From Yponomeuta sedellus (lineage: Eukaryota > Arthropoda > Insecta > Lepidoptera > Yponomeutidae): 64,000 nt of DNA. Each line of letters opens with the position of its first letter. Position 1 is the stretch's first letter. This document shows positions 55,192 to 64,000 of the stretch, piece after piece. The DNA lies in NCBI GenBank assembly GCA_934045075.1, contig OW203721.1, positions 26,444,181 through 26,508,180 on the forward strand. The letters are read 5' to 3'. A program made the position numbers and the translations under genes. The notes beneath the pieces were generated by a model, which was not told the origin of the DNA, did not search any database, and saw only the letters and a list, made by a program, of their open reading frames with translations.

Positions 55192-55399
55192 CTGTAACAG
55201 AAACAACATATTTATGCATATTCGCGACACTGGACTTACGAGCCGAAGATTTCTTTAATTAATCATTTTATTCTCCTTTTTTATGGATCGCTTCAGAAAC
55301 AGAACAATTAATTCACCAAAGAACTACGGTGATTTACATAGCCCATAAGATTATCAAGTCGGAGTGGTAGTGGTAGCGGGGCTGGTTCCGGAGTATTAA

Positions 55400-55560
55400 G
55401 TTCTTGAGTGGACCACGAACGAACATATACAGAGTAGGACGTCGCACGCTGGATTGACTATGAGGCGAATAGCAGGTAGCAGCTGGACGAGGATGGCCAA
55501 AGACAAGTATGGACGTACAGGCCTTTATGGTGGCTGTGGAGGATTATGTGTTGATTGATT
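55400..55560 (+). pseudogene. non-LTR retrotransposon C-terminal fragment
   Basis: Frames contain GSSWTRMAKDKYGRTG, resembling the C-terminal tail of RTE-like reverse transcriptases. Upstream of fry exon 1, in an intron whose other end is outside the window. Confidence 0.5.
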
Positions 55561-56100
55561 GATAGACATCTTGAAGAAAGCAAAGAAAAAAAAACAACGT
55601 GGGATGCAACGCCACTTGCCATCAAATCGCGTTTCTGATGTTATGTTTATTTTATTCAGGACACAAAACGTCATACAGAAAAACTATAAGAGATGTGTAT
55701 ACAAAAATAAGCCTGGAGGTCTCTAAGTAAACAAGCTAATAATAAGAAAGTATACAATCTTAAGCAGTTACAAAAAAAAATTTCTCAGAATTTGCATTTA
55801 CTTAACTATGAACGTACTTAGTTTAGATTTGGTCACAGTAAATAGGTAGATCGATAGATACACTTATAAAAGGAAATTAAGCGGATATTTATTTAAAATA
55901 TTTCATAAAATAAGTACTAGTCATTTCAACTTGTATATGAGCAGTAGGCTATTCACCTCTTTTCTAAATCCGATAAATGTAACTGCAATGAAGAATGTTA
56001 ACTAATTTTGATTATTAGCACTCCATATTCTCTGTCAAAAATAAAAAAATACTAGTGAAAGAATTATTTCGATAAGTCAATTAGTTTCCGATTTAGAAGT
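55560..56100. other. AT-rich intron, nothing recognised
   Basis: No coding or repeat signature seen. Confidence 0.45.
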
Positions 56101-56237
56101 AAAACAAGTTGTAACCGTAAGACGCGGGCCGCCGGTTACGCTGTGACGTCATTGCACAACACGCTCAGCCTGGCTCATTCAGTCCGCTCGTAGTCGCGCG
56201 CCCGTGCTGTCGAAATTATACCTAAACACTTTTAAAA

Positions 56238-56374
56238 ATGTCCAATCCAAATACTAGGAAATAATGTGTTGTGCCTAAATGTAAAAATACAACTACTAAT
56301 TCGCCGGAAAAGTTGTTTTTTATAGTTCCAGAAGACGTTAAAATGCGAAAAAAATGGATATTTATAGAGTTTTA
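56238..56374 (+). pseudogene. THAP-type zinc finger remnant, copy 2
   Basis: ATG, an early stop, then CVVPKCKNTTTNSPEKLFFI and VPEDVKMRKKW before a second stop. The first Cys pair (CxxxxC), the Pro and the Trp of the THAP domain are present; the second half is gone. Transposon-derived DNA-binding domain, not functional. Confidence 0.75.
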
Positions 56375-56404
56375 ATAAAACTATATTACATTAGGACAAT
56401 GTTA

Positions 56405-56610
56405 TTTTATTATTTTTGTCAAAAATATTTTCCTTCCAAAACTTTACACATTTTTCAAAAAGATCATCACAATATTTTTTCTTATAAACTACTTCATGCA
56501 CATTAACATTCCTTGAGGTTTCAAAGTCAACGTGTGCAATACAAAATAGGGCTTTTCTTTTTCCGGTCATTTGTGTTTGTATCTGAGCATAATATTTTTT
56601 GCCTAGTTTA
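56405..56610 (-). pseudogene. YqaJ-like nuclease C-terminal remnant
   Basis: Minus-strand frame KYYAQIQTQMTGKRKALFCI, AHVDFETSRNVNVHEVVYKK and KYCDDLFEKCVKFWKENIFD. It matches the end of YqaJ-type viral-recombinase/exonuclease domains (YxxQxQ ... tGxxxxxf ... FW/FY). Such domains occur in several eukaryotic transposons. It is convergent with the THAP remnant, 30 bp away. Confidence 0.65.
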
Positions 56611-56629
56611 CCTTTACTAATCTACTAGC

Positions 56630-56960
56630 TGACCTAGCAAACTTCGTAACGCCTAAAGCCAGGTTTTCACGGTCTTAGTACGCTCGGACCGAGTGCGCCA
56701 CCCGATTAAACTAATGCTTCTGTCCAAACCGTCCAATCAGAAGCATTAGTTTACTCGGATGGCGCACTCGGACCGAGCCCACTAAGACCGTGAAAACCTG
56801 GCTTAAGAGTCGAATCTTTAATTTTTTTTTTATATTTCTATCCGTAAGAACCATCCTCGTACTTCAAGGAATATTATAAAAATAGAATTAGCAAAATCGG
56901 TTCAGCTGCTCTCGAGATTTGCGCTTACCAACACATTCAGCGATTCATTTTTATATTATA
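56630..56960 (+). repeat. interspersed repeat interrupted by a MITE
   Basis: ACTAGCTGACCTAGCAAACTT ... CCATCCTCGTACTTCAAGG ... CGGTTCAGCTGCTCTCGAG. Opposite orientation to 15600-15815. Confidence 0.8.
56657..56803. mobile_element. 147-bp foldback MITE with TAA target duplication
   Basis: Arms 56656-56722 and 56738-56804 pair over about 67 bp with few mismatches, starting AGCCAGGTTTTCACGGTC. TAA flanks both ends (56654-56656, 56804-56806), the pattern of PIF/Harbinger elements. The uninterrupted target is seen near 15765. Confidence 0.85.
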
Positions 56961-57009
56961 GATAATATAATATAAAATGAAGTATAATATTTACTTCAAC
57001 AAATATATA

Positions 57010-57190
57010 GAGCGAGTATGGGTGAAAGGGCCGGTCCCAGGCGGTCATACTTTGACCAAATAGGAGATGTATTAGCAAAGGACAAGATAAAAGTACCCGA
57101 AACCGGAATGCGTGCTTGCAACGACTAATGAATGGTAATGAAGCAACAGTGATCTGTCCTGATCGTGGCAGTTCCTGATCTCTACCTACC
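57010..57190 (+). pseudogene. RTE-like retrotransposon 3' end
   Basis: GGAGATGTATTAGCAAAGGAC, TACCCGAAACCGGAATGCGTG and CTGATCGTGGCAGT, same family as 17960-18390 and 30260-30425. Confidence 0.65.
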
Positions 57191-57366
57191 TGTCCGGGAA
57201 ACAGACTTAAGATTACGTTACATGTATAAAGAGAGTAAAAAAACACAGATTATACCTATTACAACACTTTGTAGCGAGTGTTCTCCATGGTACATAACAG
57301 TCAAACGGGCAAGCTTACCATTTTCAATAGGACGTATTTTATAGACAGATGGAATTATCAAAACCC

Positions 57367-57420
57367 TTAGAACCTGAAGATTTAATTTTATTAGTATAAA
57401 ATTAAATCTTTAGGTTCTAA
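57367..57420. repeat. 24-bp hairpin
   Basis: TTAGAACCTGAAGATTTAAT... pairs with the following 24 nt around a 6-nt loop, one mismatch. It lies 12 bp left of the LTR element. Confidence 0.85.
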
Positions 57421-57432
57421 AGTCCCTCAACT

Positions 57433-57693
57433 TGTAACGGTGCAAACCTCTTCACACCATTTTTATTTCTTTTTCTATCATTTTCAAATATTTAAATTAC
57501 GTCACACATTCTTCGATTTCCCTCATTTTTCATCACTACTACTTTACCCTTTGACCAGATCTGACTTTTTTACCTGCTTCTCCGTTTTTCCGTTTTTATC
57601 CAGTTTTTTCTGTTTTATTAAAATCTACAAATAAAACCACACCTGAAGTCGTTCCAGAGTTTATTATTATTTATAAAGATACACAACGTTTCA
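57433..57693 (+). repeat. LTR 1, 5' LTR of the older element
   Basis: 261 bp, TGTAACGG...CGTTTCA. Differs from LTR 2 and 3 by several substitutions and the lack of the (CATC)n tract. Confidence 0.88.
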
Positions 57694-57694
57694 T

Positions 57695-57706
57695 TGGCGC
57701 CCAACG
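57695..57706 (+). other. primer-binding-site-like sequence, older element
   Basis: TGGCGCCCAACG two bases after the LTR end, where a tRNA 3' end would prime minus-strand DNA synthesis. It fixes the element as plus-strand oriented. Confidence 0.75.
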
Positions 57707-59029
57707 TTAATAAAGAAGCCCAGCAACACCCCACGGCTTGATACGCCGAGACGGCATTACCCACCGCGACCACGCTGCGAGTGCGAGTGCGATTGTGATT
57801 ACTGCGACGAGTGCACAATCGTCGCAGTAATCACAAACTACTCGTTAACCATTCTTCACTAAGTAGATTCACCCATAGTAGCAAATTTTTCAGCCCTAAT
57901 AAAATTCTTATTCTATATATCTGCACCCCACCTAACCGAAACATACCACAGTTAGTATACACTAACAGTATACAATCAATAACTTCTACTCACATCAGAC
58001 AGTTACACACCCACAGGCTGCTCACTAGCAGTTCCATAGACCTCGGTAACCTGGAATTTATAATTCCAGGTGGGACTGGTTACTAACTTACGTTGCCTCA
58101 GGAGAGTATCCTGGGTAATTTACACGTAGACAGCCAAGCTGCACTCATAGTCTATTAATTACAATATTATATTATAATTATTTCCAAAATCTTTTCAAAC
58201 CAAATTTCTAGACGTCAGTAATTCTGACACCATTCATCGTCATACATTTTTCAAAATTCTAAACAAAACCTCCAAAGGTTTTTTTTTTTAAAACCTACAA
58301 GGAACTCTTTGGCAATAAAATAAACCTTTCACACTCACCCCATCCTTACCTCATTACTAAAATAATTTCTTAACCTCTTTTTTATACTGTCCGTATTCTT
58401 TTTAAATATTTTAACCCCTGAGATTTTAATTGTCACCTTGTACAAAACCTACCAACGCCACCTTTTAATAGTTTTAATTTTCTGTATATATAATCACCAC
58501 ATTACCTTTTCGGACACATTAGCTTCATTCTATTTGTCTATTTATTTATTAAATCTTATTCTTAAACTTACTTACCAGGTGTAACCTAAGCTTAGAGTAC
58601 CTTTTAACTTATCCTTTAGTGCGTACTAAAAGCACACTTACACCACTATCCTCCAGGACATTTGCTAAACATGTTTTTTATAACATCCAAACATTCAATC
58701 AGGTGCGGCGACAACACGTTAAATAAGCCTAGGTCAATTAATTAATTTATCAATCGCGTTACTTACTTAAACGCATTACGGTGTTTACCCCACCATAGCT
58801 CTGAGATCAAAAGTACGACGGAATCTACCCCGTCGGGTATTATGTACCCAATATTATAAATGTTTTTTAAATGTAAATAATTTTCATAGAGCGGATTGTG
58901 ACTCAATTATAAAGCTTTACCACTACCAAATACCAGCGGGTGGTAACTGGCTAAATAAGCCTATTACTAATTTAGACCAGTTCTTGGATAAATCTTATTA
59001 ATAAAAATAGATTTTGTCTACAATGAGTG

Positions 59030-59311
59030 TGTAACGGTGCAAACCTCTTCACACCATTTTTATTTCTTTTTCATCCATCCATCCATCCATCTATCATTTT
59101 CAAATATTTAAATTATGTACGTCACACATTCTTCGATTTCCCTCATTTTTCACCACTACTACTTTACCCTTTGACCAGATCTGACTTTTACCTGCTTCTC
59201 CGTTTTTTTATCCAGTTTTCTGTTTTAAAGTTCTATAAATCTACAAATAAAATCACACCTGAAGTCGTTCCAGAGTTTATTTATTAATTATAAAAGTTAT
59301 AAAACGTTACA
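59030..59311 (+). repeat. LTR 2, 5' LTR of the young copy
   Basis: TGTAACGGTGC...AACGTTACA with a (CATC)n tract. Followed by primer-binding-site-like TGGCGCCCAACG at 59313-59324. Confidence 0.92.
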
Positions 59312-61208
59312 CTGGCGCCCAACGATAATAACGAAACCCAACGTCACCCCACGGCTTGATACGCCGAGGCGACAAAGCCCACCCACCGCGACTACGCTGC
59401 GAGTGCGAAGGCAAATACGAGTACGATTACCACGATTATACGTGTGCACAATCATCGAACTGCTGCTGCTGCTTTATACCCACGACCCACGACCTCATTC
59501 ATCAAATACGCATCCCTTGGAGCTCCACAGCCTTGCTTAAGGGTTCTGTCGGACTTCTTCCATTTCTGAAGACCTGCAAGATTTTTTTTTTTGTTAAGTG
59601 TTTTATAAATAAAATATTAAATTAATTTTAAAGTGCGACTTGACTTCTGGACCACAAGGTAATTCATCATAACTACTCATTGACCATTCTTCACTAACTA
59701 GATTCACCCATAGTAACAAATTTTTTCGGCCCTAATAAAAGTCCTATTCTATCTATCTGCACCCCACCTAACCGAAACATACCACAGTTAGTATACACCA
59801 ACAGTATACAATCAATAACTTCTACACGCATTTAGCACACAGTTACACAACCACAGGCTGCTCACTAGCAGTTCCATAGACCTCGGTAACCTGGAATTTA
59901 TAATTCCAGGTGTGACTGGTTACTAACTTACGTTGCCTCAGGAGAGTATCCTGGGTAATTACACGTAGAAAGCCTAGCTTTACCCTCTAGGTCTTCGAGG
60001 CCGACTCGAAGGTAAGGCGAAACTGCACTCATACAGTCTATTGATAACAATATTATATTATTAAAATTTAAATTATAATTATTTACAAAATCTTTGCAAA
60101 CCAAATTTCTAGACGTCAGTAATTCTGACACCATTCATTGTCATAAAATTTTTCAAAATTCAAAACAAAACCTCCACAGGTTAAACCTACAAGGAACTCT
60201 TTGGCAATAAAATAAAAACTTCACCCTCACCCCATCCTTACCTCATTACTAAAATAATTTCTTAACCTCTTTTCTTATTATCCGTATTCCTTTTAAATAT
60301 TTTAACTGTCAACTTGTACAAAATCTACCAATGCCACTTTTTTATAGTTCTAATTTTCTGTATATCACCACATTACCTTTTCGGACACATCTTCATACTA
60401 TTTGTCTTTTTATTTATTAACTACTTTTTTATTTATTATTTATACACTTACACCACTATCCTACAGGACATTTACTAACCATTTTTTTTTTAGAACATCC
60501 AAACATTCATTCAGGTGCGGCGACAACACGTTAAATAAGCCTAGGTCAACTAATTTATTTATCAATCGCGTTATCTAATTAAACGCGTTACGGTGTTTAC
60601 CCCACCATAGCTCTTGAGAGCACTACTACGACGGATTCTACCCCGTCGGGTACTATGTACCCAATATTATAAATATTGTTAAAATGTAAATAACTTTCAT
60701 AGAGCGGATTGTGACTCAATAAATAAGCCTTACCACTACCGAATACCAGCGGGTGGTAACTGGCTAAATAAGCCTATTACTAATTTAGGCCAGTTTCTGG
60801 ATAAATCTAATTAATAAAAATAGATTTTGTCTATACTGAATGAACGTCTTCACCTTCACCTTCACTTTAGATGAAGACAATGCTAGATGATGCATGCTAG
60901 GGATGAATGATAGATGATGAATAAAAGTGGAACTGCCTAATGTAAATATTCATTGTAAATATCACCCCACACACTCAAAATTTTTTTTATCACCCATCTT
61001 TTATATTTTATTTTAATATTTAAATTTATTTACTTACCATCCCACATCCCCGACCTTCATCGACCTTACTTTGGACCTTTGACTATAAATTTTAATTTTT
61101 TTTTTAACTTGACAATATTTTTTATAAAAAAAATTTTTTTTTAAATATATTTTTTTTAAATAAATATATTTAAAAAAAAAATTTTTTTTATCGGTTGCCC
61201 CCGGGTAG

Positions 61209-61490
61209 TGTAACGGTGCAAACCTCTTCACACCATTTTTATTTCTTTTTCATCCATCCATCCATCCATCTATCATTTTCAAATATTTAAATTATGTACG
61301 TCACACATTCTTCGATTTCCCTCATTTTTCACCACTACTACTTTACCCTTTGACCAGATCTGACTTTTACCTGCTTCTCCGTTTTTTTATCCAGTTTTCT
61401 GTTTTAAAGTTCTATAAATCTACAAATAAAATCACACCTGAAGTCGTTCCAGAGTTTATTTATTAATTATAAAAGTTATAAAACGTTACA
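61209..61490 (+). repeat. LTR 3, 3' LTR of the young copy
   Basis: Same 282 bp as LTR 2. It is preceded by TTGCCCCCGGGTAG rather than a clear polypurine tract. Confidence 0.92.
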
Positions 61491-61894
61491 AGTGAACGTC
61501 TTCACCTTCATTTTAGTTAAAGACAATGCTAGATGATGCATGCTAGGGATGAATGATAGATGATGAATAAAAGTGGAACTGCCTAATGTAAATATTCATT
61601 GTACTCGTAAATATCACCCCACACTCAAAATTTTTTTCATCGCCCATCTTTTATATTTTATTTTAATATTTAAATTTATTTACTTACCATCCCACATCCC
61701 CGACCTTCATCGACTTTACTCTCGACCCTTTCTTTAAATTATAAATTTAACTTGACGATATTTAAAAAAAAAAATTTTTTTTTAATATATTTTTTTAAAT
61801 AAATATATTTAAAAACCCTTCAGCCACGTTCGTAACCAAAATTTCGTAACCAGTTACGAAAAATATTTTTTTTTTACCGGTTGCCCCCGGGTAG

Positions 61895-62125
61895 TGTAAC
61901 GGTGCAAACCTCTTGAATAGTTAAATTACGTCACACATTCTTCGATTTCCCTCATTTTTCATTCACTACTACTTTACCCTTTGACCAAATCTGACTTTTT
62001 TACCTGCTTCTCCGTTTATCCGTTTTTATCCAGTTTTTCTGTTTTATTAAAATATTCTACAGATAAAACCACACCTGAAGTCGTTCCAGAGTTTATTATT
62101 ATTTATAAAGATATACAACGCCCCA
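61895..62125 (+). repeat. LTR 4, 3' LTR of the older element, internally deleted
   Basis: 231 bp. It lacks the CACCATTTTTATTTC...CAAATAT segment present in LTR 1. Also preceded by TTGCCCCCGGGTAG. Confidence 0.85.
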
Positions 62126-62129
62126 AACT

Positions 62130-64000
62130 TACTGGAACCGTTCCTTTTTTGGTCTATGTAATGATTTGATTACCATACCTAGCAAAAAAACTATCGCAGA
62201 TAGTGTCGTCTGCGGATGATACTTCTTTTTAAAGCAAACACAGTTTGAAGTAATGTGAGCGATGTAAACTTTTTTAATTCTAAAGTGGTTGACCGTAAAA
62301 AAAACTGACGTTAATTGCAAAAAAGACCAAATGCATCAAATTCTCACTGCCCAAGTTAAACATGTAGAAACTTGCCTAAAAATATCAAAAAATAAATAGA
62401 ATCCACGCTTTTAGTCATGACGAGAGACTCAAATCAGCAGTGGGGTCAGCATATTAAAAACTATAAAGTTTTTCAGTTTGTGTTTTTTAGCTATGTACAT
62501 TATCAACTTTCACGCGTCTGGTAAAATGTCCTGGCACGAATCATGAAAGTGGTGCCTGTCAATTAAAGGTCACTATGGCCTTGGAGAGCGGCGATAGCCC
62601 TTAGGCGGCAGGCCAACCAATGCAATTATCCGGCGAAGGCTAGTGCAGAGGAAACAGTAATTTATAACAAAGCTCGCTTAAATAAGAGCCTTAGAATCGG
62701 TTAAAATATGCATGAAACGATTTTATTAAATGTCAAGATATTGAATTTACCGAGACGGAAAAGAGAGTTAGACGGGTACTTCTAAGCTCATTGGCAGTTC
62801 ATCATCAAAGTTTATAATGTCAACCTTTGTTTTCATCCAAATTAATCTTCCAAATCTGCTGAACATAGACCTTGTACCCACTGCTAGGCACAGAATAGAA
62901 GCTGGTCTAATTACAGTGCAGACACCGCTCACAGTAGTCAGATCACTATAGATGGTTTACGTCACGTGAAAAAGTACTGTTACAAAAGGTAACACATTTT
63001 AAGTATGTTAGTATGTCTTGTGAAGCTAATAATTGAACAGGCCTCTTGGATCTACGTTAGGTTATTTACATAGCTCCAAGTAACAACTGCTACCGATACT
63101 ACGAGTATATAGGTGTTGGCTTAGACGATGTAGTACCAAAGACATATTTTCAGATGAAGTAGTTTGCAAAGGTCAGGAACATCGCAAACGATGCATCATT
63201 ACAGATTCCTAACTCTACGGGTCGCATGAATATACAAATGTAAGCATGAGAAGCTAATATTATCTGGGCAAATCCAATTTCCTACCAACTACCAGGCTTT
63301 TAAAAAGCTTTTATCAATATTATAATATTAGTCTAGTAGTTTCGCCAGGGCAATAATGAATCCCTGCGCTCTCGAGTACCAACCCTTTGATTTTAGATAT
63401 TAATTGCTCCGAACTTTATTACATAAAGCGCTAGACTTTTCCACCTTCTCGTTCGCGGCTACGTTTCCCGTAGTCTGTATTGCTAAGCCTTTGAGTGGGA
63501 CGATTAAATGGAGCATTGGGGAGATCTTTTAAAGTTCATTACAGTGCAAAAAATACAAAATTGACAGTCAAACTGCGTTACTTTCGGTGGATATTACAGA
63601 ATTTGTACTGGAGAAAGTTGCATTAAAAATAGATTTTTTGGGAACAAGTTTATGATTTTTTAGTTATTTTTATCGTTGCAGAAACACTTCATTACCTATC
63701 TGTTAGTCCGTTTGTCCTATCCGCCAATGCATCCTTCCGTTAAGAATTATTTATCATAATACTGAGAGTTTCAACTTCGCAAAGGCAGACTATTTGTTAC
63801 GAGTGGCCAATTATCTTAATTAGCTTAAAAATACAGACGCTCCAACTTGCGTTTAGATATACTCCAAGTCTATTTCAGGCTAAGCCGCTATTTACAAGTA
63901 TCAACTTACATACGAAACAGTTGATAACTACAACGGTACCATAATTGCGTAGATCCTAGTTATGAGTTTAGATTTTTAGGACCGAAAGATAACAAATTAT
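62130..64000. other. AT-rich sequence, nothing recognised
   Basis: Presumably still inside a fry intron, since the next upstream exon is not in the window. No exon-like GC block with splice sites and no known repeat seen. Confidence 0.5.

Larger units (their letters stand above)
59030..61490 (+). mobile_element. young non-autonomous LTR retrotransposon copy
   Basis: Two 282-bp LTRs (59030-59311, 61209-61490) are identical by eye, with an internal region of 1,897 bp. AGTG flanks both sides (59026-59029, 61491-61494). The internal part repeats blocks of the older element (CCGTCGGGTA, CAGCGGGTGGTAACTGGC) and has AT homopolymer runs near 61100-61195. No coding frame of interest. Confidence 0.9.
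57433..62125 (+). mobile_element. old non-autonomous LTR retrotransposon, self-nested
   Basis: LTR 57433-57693, primer-binding-site-like TGGCGCCCAACG at 57695-57706, non-coding internal sequence 57694-59029 plus 61495-61894, right LTR 61895-62125. The direct repeat AACT flanks the whole (57429-57432, 62126-62129). A younger copy of the same family fills 59030-61490. No gag or pol frames, so it must have depended on another element's proteins. Confidence 0.88.

Noticed and set aside
59060..59100. CRISPR-like short repeats (CATC)n and (CCGT)n at 42430
   Set aside because: They are simple microsatellites without spacers, in a eukaryotic genome.
61034..61231. 65-codon minus-strand frame rich in Lys and Phe
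   Set aside because: It is produced by AT homopolymer runs at the 3' side of the young LTR element.

Overview
The window looks like nuclear DNA from an insect, most likely a moth or butterfly (Lepidoptera). It is AT-rich, short GC-rich exons are scattered through long introns, and the introns are packed with tRNA-derived and 5S-rRNA-derived SINEs, Jockey/CR1- and RTE-like retrotransposon ends, MITEs and insect-wide repeats of the GTACGGAACCC type. The species assignment is inference.

There is one recognisable host gene. It fills about 52 kb on the minus strand (55191 down to 3035) and is an internal part of furry (fry), the very large MOR2/PAG1/Furry HEAT-repeat-like scaffold of NDR/Tricornered kinase signalling. 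I placed 16 coding exons by splice sites and reading frame. All 15 junctions keep phase and together give 2,211 nt (737 codons) with no stop. The N-terminal exons lie beyond 64000 and the C-terminal exons before 1. Fourteen of the 15 introns start with GT; intron 12 starts with GC (GC-AG).

Layout, right to left. 62126-64000: nothing recognised. 57433-62125: an old non-autonomous LTR element carrying a younger copy of its own family. 55093-56950: exon 1, with THAP and YqaJ-like transposon relics and a PIF/Harbinger-like MITE upstream of it. 40293-55092: 14.8-kb intron 1 with a nearly complete Jockey-like element, DNA-transposon copies and a tandem duplication. 33189-40292: exons 2-6. 19953-33188: 13.2-kb intron 6 with two non-LTR retrotransposons, one with a 473-codon open reverse transcriptase frame, a TIR transposon and many SINEs. 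3035-19952: exons 7-16, with a gag-encoding LTR relic and a 346-bp near-perfect inverted duplication of a 5S-derived SINE inside the 992-bp intron 9. 1-3034: the next intron, with a minisatellite abutting exon 16.

No complete second host gene, rRNA gene, true tRNA gene, CRISPR array or bacterial-type operon was found. The unusual structure is the number of foldbacks and nested insertions inside transcribed fry introns. These should give long double-stranded RNA in the pre-mRNA. I saw no convincing new gene system beyond that.
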